A stretch of DNA of 64,000 nt from Podochytrium sp. JEL0797 (Eukaryota; Chytridiomycota; Chytridiomycetes; Chytridiales; Chytriomycetaceae): positions 89,366-153,365 of the forward strand of contig JADGJG010000003.1 of the NCBI GenBank assembly GCA_027596195.1. Reading direction: 5' to 3'. A program made the translations under genes and the position numbers. The notes under the pieces are model-generated. The model worked only from the letters and a program-made list of their open reading frames with translations, was not told where the DNA came from and did no database searches. Below, piece by piece: positions 11,443 to 20,671 of this stretch. How positions within the stretch are numbered: position 1 is the first letter of the stretch; each line of letters begins with the position of its first letter.

Positions 11443-12434
11443 ATGGCCACCCCTGTTCAACAATCCGCACTCGACTTTGAATTTGCTATGACCTCTTTCG
11501 CCGTTTTCAACCTGTGCGCATTACTCGCGATTCAATTCTTTGAGGTGCGGCAACATGGGTGGAAGGAACTTGTAAAACCATGGAATCTGCTCCTTCTGGC
11601 GCGTACGTTACTGATGACACGAATCCTCGGAATTTCCTCTGCTCAACCCAAAAAATAGTTTTTAGCGATTTGGTGGCATTTTTTTCAATCTACATGTTGT
11701 TGGAACTATCGCTCCTCACACCAACCGGGAGTTACAGCAACATTTTGAACTTTGTGCTGGCCTGCCTTATAGGAATTCTTGAAGCATCCTACATTTTTGT
11801 TTCCTACATCCGTTCCAAAGGGATTTTGAAACGGGAATTGTCTGCTCTGATGTTCAAGGTCATCACAAGCACAGTGAAATGGAGCCCAACTTTATTCATC
11901 CTACAAACCATTCCCCATCTGGTCGCCGCCATTAAGCCACTATATAGGAATGCAGCTCTTAAAATTCACTATATGTTCCTCATTATTACCGGCCTCACTG
12001 TGATTTTCTGTGATATTGTCTTTTTAGTCTCGTATATTCGCAATTTACGCCGAGCAGATTTGACGGAGAACAAGAAATTTCGCATTGTCGCCCACTATGG
12101 AATCGCAGCGTCCACAACTGTAATCTGCTCACTGTCTCTTTATGTGGCTTCAGCTGCGTTTACCGGAGATTTATTTCAACTAGTTTTGGGGCTATCTACT
12201 GGTGGCATCAACTTTTGCGCTCTGACGCTCCTTCTTATGAAGTACGCGCTGTTTCGCATCAATAACTCAAGAGAATCGGATTCTGAACAGCAGCTCAAAA
12301 ATGCCGTGAGAGATTCGGAAGCAGCTCAAACGGGAGGTTCGAACGCCGAAAATTCGAGATCCCACAGGTCGACGCTTTTTTCGATTGGGCATCGAGTGAG
12401 TCCTTCAGCTGTTACATCACCCAACAGAAAATAG
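11443..12434 (+). CDS. Seven-membrane-span protein, unrecognised family (7TM-1)
   Basis: Exons 11443-11602 and 11659-12434 (311 aa). The family is not recognised. It shows seven hydrophobic spans at about residues 10-33, 57-75, 80-102, 122-143, 150-178, 195-218 and 222-248. The start MATPVQQSAL, a post-TM3 basic loop (IRSKGILKREL), the TM4 lead-in TVKWSP, an FCDIVFL motif in TM5, a loop ending ENKKFRI before TM6, and a soluble tail with DSEQQ-KNAV are shared by all copies. The single intron sits one base into the codon after LLLA in every copy. Topology resembles a receptor or rhodopsin-like protein with an outside N-terminus, but no retinal-lysine or other known signature was identified. Followed by two further copies in the same direction. 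Confidence 0.85.
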
Positions 12435-12710
12435 CGCACGCATTCGCCAACATATCTCGTCTCGTTATCTTACTTTTTTCCTTCTTCCATACCTATTAAA
12501 AACTTCTCTATTTACTGTCCAAGAGAAATGGAGGAGCTTCAAGCGCAAAGCTCCAATAGATCCACAATACTTGTCGAGAGGGTGATCAGAAAAGCGTTTC
12601 GAGTGTGTTGGGTGCCGGCAACCTTTTCGCTTCGAGTATATTGGCAGTTTGCGGCAAGCAAAAGGAATAGGAGGAAACAAAGAGATTTGCGAAAATTTGC
12701 ACTGAATCCG

Positions 12711-13690
12711 ATGGACACCCCCGTTCAACAATCCGCACTGGACTTTGAATATGCTATGACTGCCTTCGCACTCCTCAACCTGTGCGCTTTACTCGCGATT
12801 CAATTCTGTGAGGCGCGGCAACACGGGTGGAAAGAGGTTGCAAAACCATTGAACCTTCTACTGCTCGCGCGTAAGTTACTCAGAGGATCCTTAAAGTTTC
12901 CAACACTCCGCCCAAAAAACTAGTTTGTACCGATCTCGTGGTATTTTATCCGATATATGCGTTGTGGGAACTCGCACCAGCCGGGAGTTCGAGTAACTTT
13001 CTGAACTTTGCGCTGGCCTGCCTTATAGGGTTTCTTGAAGCATCCTACATATTTGTTTCCTATATCCGCTCCAAAGGGATTTTGAAACGGGAATTGTCGG
13101 CTGGGATGTTCAAGGTTATCACAAACACAGTGAAATGGAGTCCCATTTTATTCGTCCTACAAACCATTCCGTATCTGGTCGTCATCATCAAGCCGCTATA
13201 TACGGAGTTGGCACGTCGAATTCACCATGTGTTCCTCACTATTACTGGCCTCACTGTGATTTTCTGCGATATCGTCTTTTTAGTCGCGTTCATTCGCCAT
13301 TTACGCCGAGCAGATTTGCTGGAGAACAAGAGATTTCGAATTATCTCCCAATATGGAATCGCATCGTCCACAATTGTAATCTGCTCATTGTCTCTTTACG
13401 CGGCTTCGGCTGCGTTAACCAATGATTTGATTCAACTGATGGTGGGAGTCGCTACGGGAGGCATCAACTTTTGCGTTCTCGCGCTTGTGATAATGAAGTT
13501 TATGCTGTTTCGCATCAAGAACTCGGGAGAAGCGGATTCGGAACAGCAGATCAAGAACGCCGTGAGAGATTCGCAAGCAGCTCAAGTGGGAGACTCGACT
13601 GCCGAAAATTCGAAATCCCACAGATCGACGCTCATTTCGATTGGGCTTCGAAGGAGTCCTTCAGCTGCCACATCGCCCAACAGAAAGTAG
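12711..13690 (+). CDS. Seven-membrane-span protein, unrecognised family (7TM-2)
   Basis: Exons 12711-12870 and 12924-13690 (308 aa). It aligns end to end with 7TM-1: MDTPVQQSALDFEYAM, the same intron position, IRSKGILKREL, FCDIVFL, ENKRFRI, and tail DSEQQIKNAVRDS then HRSTLISIGLRRSPS. It keeps all seven spans. TM2 is two residues shorter (LWELAPAGSSS). An in-frame upstream ATG at 12528 would add 61 basic residues, but nothing like this occurs in the paralogues, so the MDTPVQQ start is preferred. It is probably a recent tandem copy of 7TM-1, since the 5' flanks also resemble each other. Confidence 0.85.
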
Positions 13691-13837
13691 CGCGCGAAAT
13701 CGTCAACGTCCCTGGACTCGTCGTTTTGCTTTTTTTTCATTCTTCGATCTTAATATTACAGACATCTCTATTAATTGTCAACTTTAAACGGAGGAGCTTA
13801 AAGAAAAAAGATCTCTTTAGCTTGAACCCCCATATTA

Positions 13838-13950
13838 ACAATCACCCCCATCCACACCCGCCTCCTTCAACCTAAGCGCATTTCGTACCACACAATTTCT
13901 AGTACAATTCGTGAAAACAACTCTTCCTTCGCCGATCATCATCCCATGAC
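13838..13950 (-). pseudogene. Glycerophosphodiesterase 3'-end relic A
   Basis: On the reverse strand this reads IGEGRVVFTN...NCVVRNALRLKEAGVDGGD, matching the last exon of the intact gene at 58300-59875 (MGEGCVVFTY...NCVVGNARRLKEAGVDG). No upstream part of that gene is present here, so it is a fragment copied without its catalytic region. It sits between 7TM-2 and 7TM-3. Confidence 0.75.
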
Positions 13951-14094
13951 TTCTTTGGACGCTTGAGTTCACCTGCGTTTTTTTCAAGGGCAGCAGACTC
14001 GAAATAGCAGAAAAAATGCCGAGAAAGATTCGGGAGGAGATGAATCGGCAGGCCCGAATGCATTCCATATACCGTAGATTAATGGGATTTCGAT

Positions 14095-14175
14095 TGACAT
14101 TCGAAATTGTTTTCAGCCGCGTCGACGCATCGAGAGTGATCCCACTGGGTACGCAGTTTGCGGATCAAGGAAAAT
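14095..14175 (+). pseudogene. 7TM-family C-terminal relic upstream of 7TM-3
   Basis: Reads IRNCFQPRRRIESDPTGYAV, a decayed form of the C-terminal tail (VRKSFSAVSTHRGS...GPSGSQFA) seen intact in 7TM-6 and 7TM-7. It has no membrane-span sequence upstream. The surrounding 13955-14357 matches, in inverse orientation, the segment upstream of 7TM-5 (54653-55060), so relic and following gene were duplicated together. Confidence 0.6.
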
Positions 14176-14357
14176 GGTAGATTTGGAAAAAGCGCGTCGG
14201 GTGGGATTATGGCGTTCGCGCAAGTTATTCCGGGATCCGCAGAGACCTGTGTTGTCCAATACTATCGTATTCGCGCGGCCGAGATCTTCCACCAGAGATT
14301 TGCAAAAAAATCGTACAATCAAATCAAATCTGCTCAAGTCTCCTCAGATCTGCAGCA

Positions 14358-15345
14358 ATGACCACTCCCGTTCAGCAAGCCGCACTAGATATTGGATTCG
14401 CTATGATCGCTTTCGCTGTTTTCAACCTGTGTGCTTTGCTCGCGATTCAATTCTTTGAGGCGCGGAAACAGGGGTGGAAGGAGCTTGCAAAGCCATTGAA
14501 CTTGCTCCTTCTTGCGTGTAAGATAATCAAATGCAATGATCTCGATGTTTACAACGCTCCATTTAAAAATAGTTTGTTCCGATCTGGTCGCATTTTATTC
14601 GATGGTTGTGGTGGCTGAAATATCGCTCTTCAAAAACGGGCACTGCAGCAAACTTTTAAACGTTGCGCTGGTCTGCCTTACGGGGATTTTTGAAGCATCC
14701 TACACATATGTTTCCTACCTCCGTTCCAAGGGGATTTTGAAAAGGGAAATGTCTGAAGGGATGTTCAAAGTTGTGACAAACACAGTGAAATGGGGCCCTG
14801 TTGTATTCTTTGCCCCGGTTATTCCCTATCTGGTCGTACTCGTCAAGCCTCAATATTCCGAAGTAATATTCCCAGTGAAATATTCGCTCCTGATTAGTAG
14901 CGGCCTCACTGTGATTTTCTGCGATACCGTCTTTTTAGCCTCCTACATTCGCCATTTATTTCGAGCAGAATTGACGGAGATCAAGCAATTTCGGATTATC
15001 GCCCAATATGGAATCTCATCATCCATAATTGTGTTATCCACATTGTCTCTTTACGCGGCTTCGGTTGCTTTTACGGGAGATTTGTTTCAGCTTGTTTTGG
15101 GAATGTCTACTGGCGGCTTCAACTTTTGCGTTCTCGCGCTTCTGCTTATGAAGTTTGCGCTCTTTCGTGTCAAGAGCGCGGGACAAATGGATTCTGAACA
15201 GCAGATCAAGAAAGCCGTGAAGGATTCGGAAGCAGCTCAAGCGGGAAGCTCGAAAGTCGGAAATTCGAGGCCTCACAGATTGATGCTCGTTTCGATTGGG
15301 CTTCAAAAGAGTTCTTTGGCTGTCACGTTGCCCAGCAGAAAGTAA
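14358..15345 (+). CDS. Seven-membrane-span protein, unrecognised family (7TM-3)
   Basis: Exons 14358-14517 and 14573-15345 (310 aa). It opens with MTTPVQQAALDIGFAM, has the conserved intron position, a TM2 ending in ISLFKNG, a TM3 loop LRSKGILKREM, FCDTVFL in TM5 and a tail MDSEQQIKKAVKDS. It is closer to 7TM-5 on the opposite strand 40 kb away (shared SLFKNGH, HLFRAEL, GMSTGGFNF) than to its immediate neighbours 7TM-1 and 7TM-2. This fits the shared upstream flank. All seven spans are intact. Confidence 0.85.
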
Positions 15346-16060
15346 CGTGCGAATTTCATCAACATTTCTAAGGCCATGCACATGACCTTTTTTTATTCTT
15401 TTCTCCACTCTTCCCTTGTCAACGAAAAATCGAAACAAAAGGCATCTTTCCTTCTTCCCACCATGCATTTCTAATACGATAATTTTCATCCCCATTCGTG
15501 CAAAAAGAACACAACCTTTCGCCCTGATTTCTTTTGCGAAACTTGCACGAGTTCGCCTGGTTCTTCCGCTGCCTCCCAACTCCCAAGGTCTTCCATTTTG
15601 GTACCAACGACGTCCACGCAGTCGGGAGCTGTTTCCAATCAGGCTGCCACTCTCATAATAATTAATTATGTTCTTACTATTATGTTTTAAATTAATTGTT
15701 CTAAATCATTGACAAGTGGCCGTGAATTGTGTTTTCGAGGATCCTTTTGGCATCTGTGCCAACACTGTCCAAGTTGGCGTGTCGCGCGAATTGAGCGGCA
15801 TGGATGAAGGATTCTGAGCGCGGGTCGAGAGTGCCGGGTGGTTTCGGTCAAGAAGAGGGCGGGATACCCGCGACTCGAAGAAGAACAACTTTTCAAATGA
15901 TTCATCTCCAATGGACGCGTTTCCGCGAATTGCCCCGTGCGCGTGACCCACCCCCCCCTCTTTATTATCAAGGCTCCACGCATTCAAAATATTACGCAAA
16001 ATATTGATCGATTTTCGAAAACGTCAAGCAAAACAAAAAGATTGAACAAAAAAGCACGGC
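15346..16060. other. Intergenic with one gene relic
   Basis: Apart from the phosphodiesterase relic at 15715-15905, no gene is supported here. AT-rich around 15655-15705. The last part should hold the promoter of the zinc-knuckle gene. Confidence 0.5.
15715..15905 (-). pseudogene. Glycerophosphodiesterase 3'-end relic B
   Basis: Reverse-strand sequence matches the start of the last exon of the gene at 58300-59875 (SR-YP-LFLT, then a frameshifted equivalent of DPRSESFIHAAQFARHANLDG). Several indels destroy the frame. The match continues a little way into the preceding intron (the atcattt-gaaa stretch), so this is a DNA-level copy, not a retrocopy. Confidence 0.75.
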
Positions 16061-16581
16061 ATGTCAGCGCCCATCACTTCGCTCACGCAGATCCGACGGT
16101 TCAACAGTGGCGGACAAACTGCGCAGCCCAACAAGAGCACCGTGCGGTGCCAAAAGTGTCTGTTGCACGGGCATTACTCGTACGAGTGTACGGGCGATAA
16201 GGCGTTTGCGACCCGACCTTCGCGGTCGCAGCTTCTCAAGAAGAGTCTGTTGAAGAAGGCGAAGGGGGTGGAGGAGGAGGAGGAGGCTGAGGAGAAGGAG
16301 GACAGGTGTGTGTTTGGGGCAGTGGTTTGTTTGCTGATTCGATTCGCAGGGTTGGTCTCGCGAACCGCATTCTCGACAAGAAGAACAAGGACCGAAAGAG
16401 GGCAAAGAAGAAGGTGGTCGAGTCGAGCAGCGATTCGTCAAGTTCTGATTCCGATTCGGATTCAGACACAAGTTCGTCGTCGGGCAGTGACAGTGACAGC
16501 AGTTCGAGTAGTAGTTCGAGTAGTAGTAGCAGTGAATCGGATCGCGAAGAGAGGAAGCGGAAGAGGAAGAATCGAAAATAA
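16061..16581 (+). CDS. Zinc-knuckle (CCHC) protein, ZCCHC10-like
   Basis: Exons 16061-16305 and 16350-16581 (158 aa). Residues 30-43 form a CCHC knuckle, C-x2-C-x4-H-x4-C (CQKCLLHGHYSYEC). It is followed by the family-typical RPSRSQLLKKS stretch of the zf-CCHC_3/ZCCHC10 group, an acidic Glu run, a Lys-rich segment and a long Ser/Asp-rich tail (residues about 105-145) ending in basic residues. Such proteins are small nuclear RNA-binding or splicing-associated factors; the exact role is not established. The 44-nt intron joins the Glu-rich part to a KKNKDRKRAKKK helix in frame. Confidence 0.88.
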
Positions 16582-16902
16582 ACTGCGCGTATTCCCCGCG
16601 TACCCTGCGCATACACCAGGAAGCGATTTTCGTGACTTGGTTTTTTTTCCTCCTCACAGCCTATATTCCAAGGTGCGCATGCCCTTCCACCACCCATCCC
16701 CACCACCACGGCCATCGCAGCAGCGCATCGAGACGGGATCGTGCGTTCCATTCCGTATACGGATGCATTGGATGGATCTACGTACTGATGCGATGTTGGA
16801 CACGACGAGATGCCATGACCACCTCGAACCTGCCTCCTCACGAAACACCCTGCACCGATCACCCCCAACTCCTCACCAACCACTCACTAACTATTGAATC
16901 AG
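16582..16902 (+). promoter_or_regulatory. eL6 promoter and probable 5'UTR intron
   Basis: The 3' end reads cactaac...aatcag immediately before the eL6 ATG, a textbook branch site and 3' splice site. A possible donor is the gtgcgc at about 16671. So the leader of the ribosomal protein gene is probably spliced, as is common for such genes. Confidence 0.5.
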
Positions 16903-17607
16903 ATGTCCAAGAACGCCCAGCTCATCCCCGGAGTCGCCACCCTCTCCCGCTCTGCGGCCTACAAGGCCAAGGGTCTCTTCAACCGCAAGAAGGCCGCCGG
17001 TGTCGCTGCCCCCGCCAAGCCCACCACCGTTGTGAAGAAGATTGGCGGTGCCAAGAACGGAGCCCAGCGCACCGTTTCCGTCGCTAAGACCTCCAAGTTC
17101 TACGCCGCCGAAGACGCCCCCGTCAACCGCCTCTCGCGCAAGGTCAACCGCCCGGCCACCACCCGTGCCTCCATCACCCCGGGAACCATCCTCATCCTCG
17201 TGGCTGGACGCTTCGCTGGAAAGCGCGTCGTGTACCTCCAGACCCTCCCCTCTGGACTGCTCCTCGTCACTGGACCCTTCAAGATCAACGGAGTCCCCTT
17301 GAGACGCGTGAACCAGGCTTACGCCATCGCCACCTCTGCCAAGGTCGATGTCTCGTCTGTTGTCATCCCGGCCTCCATCTCCGACGCTGCCTTCAAGGCC
17401 ACCCGTGAGGCTAAGGCCAAGGCCACCGAGGCTGCCTTGTTTGACATCTCTGCCAAGCGTGGAGTCTCTGACGAGAAGATTGCTGCCCAGAAGGCTGTCG
17501 ACGCTGCCATCCTTGCTGAGGTCAAGAAGCAGCCCTTGTTGAAGGCGTACTTGAACGCTTCGTTCTCCTTGACCAAGGGACAGGCTCCTCACGCCATGAA
17601 GTTCTAA
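16903..17607 (+). CDS. RPL6: 60S ribosomal protein eL6
   Basis: Uninterrupted frame of 234 aa. Recognised as eL6 by PGTILILVAGRFAGKRVV, GLLLVTGPFKINGVPLRRV and the basic N-terminal half, with a C-terminal helical region and PHAMKF end. Component of the large cytosolic ribosomal subunit. Codon use is strongly shifted to C-ending codons compared with neighbouring genes, as expected for a very highly expressed gene. The ATG directly follows a probable 3' splice site. Length is close to that of fungal and animal homologues. Confidence 0.96.
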   Translation: MSKNAQLIPGVATLSRSAAYKAKGLFNRKKAAGVAAPAKPTTVVKKIGGAKNGAQRTVSVAKTSKFYAAEDAPVNRLSRKVNRPATTRASITPGTILILVAGRFAGKRVVYLQTLPSGLLLVTGPFKINGVPLRRVNQAYAIATSAKVDVSSVVIPASISDAAFKATREAKAKATEAALFDISAKRGVSDEKIAAQKAVDAAILAEVKKQPLLKAYLNASFSLTKGQAPHAMKF

Positions 17608-18507
17608 GTCGTCTTTGCGATTTGGAATCTTTGGATATTTCTGTGTCCATTTGGAAGCCCTGTTGAGTAGTTTTTCTTTAGTTTCGCGCTAGTTTTCTTG
17701 CAGTGCTGCTGATTTGTTCTATTTATTTCAAGTTGTTCGGGATCGTTGGAGTTCTCGTGCGAAACCAATAAAACCTACTCGACTACCCGTGAGATGTGAT
17801 TGCCCACCTTGATTTGATTCCTTTCTCCTTCCGGGGATTGGTTTCGTCATATTGCGGATACACCATTCTCAAAGCGAATTATATTCCTGCATCCCACATT
17901 TGGGTGGTTGTGGATGAGGAGGGATGGGGGGCATTATTGGGGTGCTTGGCTTTCGAGTCGGGTGCTTTCTGATGTTTTCCTGATCTTCGATTTTTGTTTT
18001 TGATGAATGTGTTGTTGTGACACGCAAATTTCTCTTGTGCACTTTTTTACTTTTTGTTCTTGAATTGTTTTGAGTGTGGTGATTGGAGACGACGTGATCA
18101 CGTCCTTGACCATGGTCAGCTTTGGAAGTTGAACAAACAGCAGAACACTGTTGATCAACAGATTCAACCGTGAGTGACAGCTGATCAGTGTGAAACCCCA
18201 AGCAAGAGAAGGAATACGAAGAAACGAGAGAGTTGATGGAGGAAATGAGGAAGAGATATAATTATTTTACATTTGGAAAGGTCCTTCTATTTTATAATAC
18301 TGGCCATTTTGGGCAAATCGCTTCTTGTATGTATAGCGAAGCGAACGATGTGGTCCAGAATCGCTTAGCTTTTTTTCGGACGTGGAGCCTTGAGACCTGC
18401 AGGTTTTCCAAATGCCAGATATGGCGTGTCACAGTTTTTATTCCCCTCAATTGACGAATTGATTTTGAAGGAAAAAAAAAAGAGTCAAGAAATGATAGCG
18501 AATTCGC
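17608..18507. other. Intergenic spacer downstream of eL6
   Basis: Contains the eL6 3'UTR with AATAAA at 17767-17772. No coding sequence is recognised in 17800-18507. A short stretch near 18375-18400 recurs near 60205 beside another 7TM relic. Confidence 0.5.
17767..17772 (+). terminator. RPL6: Poly(A) signal AATAAA of eL6
   Basis: AATAAA 160 nt after the eL6 stop, in a T-rich 3'UTR. Confidence 0.5.
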
Positions 18508-18923
18508 GACCTATTTTCTGTTGGGCGACTGAAGGACTCACTCGAAGCCCAATTGAAAAGAATGTCGATGTAGGAAACAAATGTGCAGGATGCTTCAAGA
18601 ATCCCCATAAGGCAAGCCAGTACAAAGTTCAAAATGTTGCTGGAACTCCCGGTTGGTGTGACGAGCGACAGTTCCAACAACGCGTAGATCGAATAAAATG
18701 GCACCAATTCGCTAAAAACTATTTTTTGGGTTGAGCAGAGAAAATTCCGAGGATTCGCGTCATCAGTAAGTACGCGCAAGAAGGAGCAGATTCAACGGTT
18801 TTACAAGCTCCTTCCACCCACGCACCTCAATTGAATCGCGAGTAAAGCGCACAGGTTGAAAATGGCGAAAGCGGTCATTGCATATTCAAAGTCCAGTGCG
18901 GATTGTTGAATGGGGGTGGCGAT
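18508..18923 (-). pseudogene. Decayed 7TM-family gene with internal deletion
   Basis: Reverse strand. Exon-1 sequence (ATPIQQSALDFEYAMTAF...LLAIQ) is followed by an intron-like gap, then exon-2 sequence (SELVPFYSIYALLELSLVTPTG...EASCTFVSYI). This joins abruptly to the far C-terminus (STFFSIGLRVSPS). TM4-TM7 are missing, the start Met codon is ATC, and a small deletion in exon 1 shifts the frame. The closest intact relatives are 7TM-1 and 7TM-2. A clear non-functional copy. Confidence 0.8.
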
Positions 18924-19391
18924 TGACGGAGACGTGATTCGATTGCGAACAATATTCTTTGTCCTGAACGCCTTTGTATTCGCTTCCTTAAACAAAGAAA
19001 AATGTGCGCCTACACCCATCACCCCCAACACCCCCCTTTCTGATCTCCATTCCGACAAGCATAGAGCCTTCAACGGAGCCGCGCTTGAACTTCTTTGGTC
19101 AAAGGTTAAGTACATCGCCGGAATCACCGTATCAATGTTATTCACCTGATCGATGACGACCGCGTCGGTTGCGTTGTTCAGCAGAAGCGAGCTGTCTAGT
19201 GAGAAGACGAGCTTGCGCGTGATCATATCGGCAAAGGAGTGACCCGAGATACGCAACTCGGAGCGGAGCATGCGCCCCATTGCTAGTCTGATTTGCCCGT
19301 GCCCGCCTTCAAAATGCATTTTTATTCTAATTGAGAAAGAGGAAAATTAAAGGAACCCATGGCACTCGCATACCCAACCGCATGCCCCCCC
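18924..19391. other. Intergenic; reverse open frame without recognised family
   Basis: A reverse-strand frame (19319 down through the 7TM relic) reads amino-acid-like sequence such as RISGHSFADMITRKLVFSLD and VVIDQVNNIDTVIPAMYL. It has no family I recognise and runs into the relic. It may be a fragment of another decayed gene. Confidence 0.3.
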
Positions 19392-20458
19392 TCATTCCAT
19401 TACAGACGACGTAATCTGCGAGACAACAGGTTTCTTGGAACTTCGTGCAATAGTAGCTCCTCCGATCATCGAGCCCGCACCCGTTCCCGCACTCCCCACA
19501 GGCCCGACAGGAACCCCCATCTGCTTTGCATCCGCGAACCAGAAACACTCTCCATTCAGAAATACGGCAAAGAGAAACGCTTGCACCATGGTTACGATGT
19601 AAATGTTGGATTGGTCCGCGAGGGTTGTGTAAAGGAGGTATGAGGTGATTGTGATGGTGCAGAGGCAGCGGAGGGTGTTGTCTTTGAGGAGGGAGTGGAA
19701 GGGGGCGGTTGTGTCGATGTTGAGGAGGGAGAAGGCGGTGCAGACGGTGGCGATGAGGATGTCGGTTGCGGTGTAGATTGTGACGGAGGTGAGGTCTTGG
19801 GAGACTGTGGGTGGAAGCGGGTTAGAAGGGGGGTTTTGAAAGGAGAGGGGAACACTCACAGTCGCAGTGCAACGCCACTGGATCCCAGGACCCACGCGAC
19901 ACGCAAATGTCCCAGATGGCCCAAGCGACGCGGAAAAGGAGTAAGACGGCGCCGATTCGGTATACTTTGAGGTCACCCTCGGACACGACAAATGTCTTGT
20001 ATAAGAGAAAAATGTCTGTTGTTTGGGAGCACGCGCGTGGGTGAGTATTAGACTTTCCGTTGTTGTGAACGTGATTCTTGATTCTCACCGTACGCGATCA
20101 AGGTGACGTGCGCCGAAATATTCTCATACGCCATTCCTGACAAACAACTCGCTGTTTCCCCGTAAAACAACCCCGCGCTCAACACGGCCTGATAATTAAT
20201 CGACGTGAAGTTGAACGCGGCCATAATGCACGCGAGGGTCCAAAAGTTTTCACGCAACGAAACCTTGTAGTAGTATCGCGACGCGATGGCTGTGAGACCT
20301 CCGAGGCCGATTTGGAGAATGATTCCGGAGGAGAAACCGATCCAGATGACTTCACCGACTGTGAGGGGGAGGGAAGGGGGGGTTGTGCGGGAGGGGGAGG
20401 TGGTGTTGTTGTGGGAGGAGAGGGTTGACGCGAGTTGAAGTAAGGGTTTCGGGTGCAT
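19392..20458 (-). CDS. Seven-span membrane protein of a second, unrecognised type
   Basis: Exons 20458-20089, 20015-19860 and 19804-19392 on the reverse strand (312 aa). Both introns are GT-AG and phase 1, and the frame closes. An N-terminus rich in Ser/Thr/Asn with an NNTTS glycosylation site is followed by seven hydrophobic spans, e.g. VIWIGFSSGIILQIGLGG, FWTLACIMAAFNF, YRIGAVLLLFRVAWAIWDI, TATDILIATVCTAFSLL and VTMVQAFLFAVFL. The tail is short and Lys/Ser-rich (ARSSKKPVVSQ). Intron number and sequence differ from the 7TM-1 family, so it is not a simple member, though topology is alike. Function unknown. Confidence 0.75.
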
Positions 20459-20671
20459 GATTAAGTGTGTGATGGGTGGCGTTCTGAGTTTTTTGGAATG
20501 TAAATCCACAGCACAGGATTGTCGCGAATATTCCCTTTCTTCTTTTGGGGATTATACCCCGCATTATAATCCGCATTGAAGCATCAAAATGAGATTAATT
20601 CGCTTGACGGCGAAATGGTGGCGAAATGGGTGTTGGCGGAGAGGCAAAAAAATTTCATTTCCACGTGCGCG

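Noticed and set aside
16064..16883. Reverse open frames across the zinc-knuckle gene
   Set aside because: Antisense of Ser/Asp-repeat codons; the forward gene has a canonical CCHC knuckle and a consistent intron.
17800..18440. Short reverse frames in the eL6 downstream region
   Set aside because: Basic, low-complexity translations with no support; treated as intergenic.
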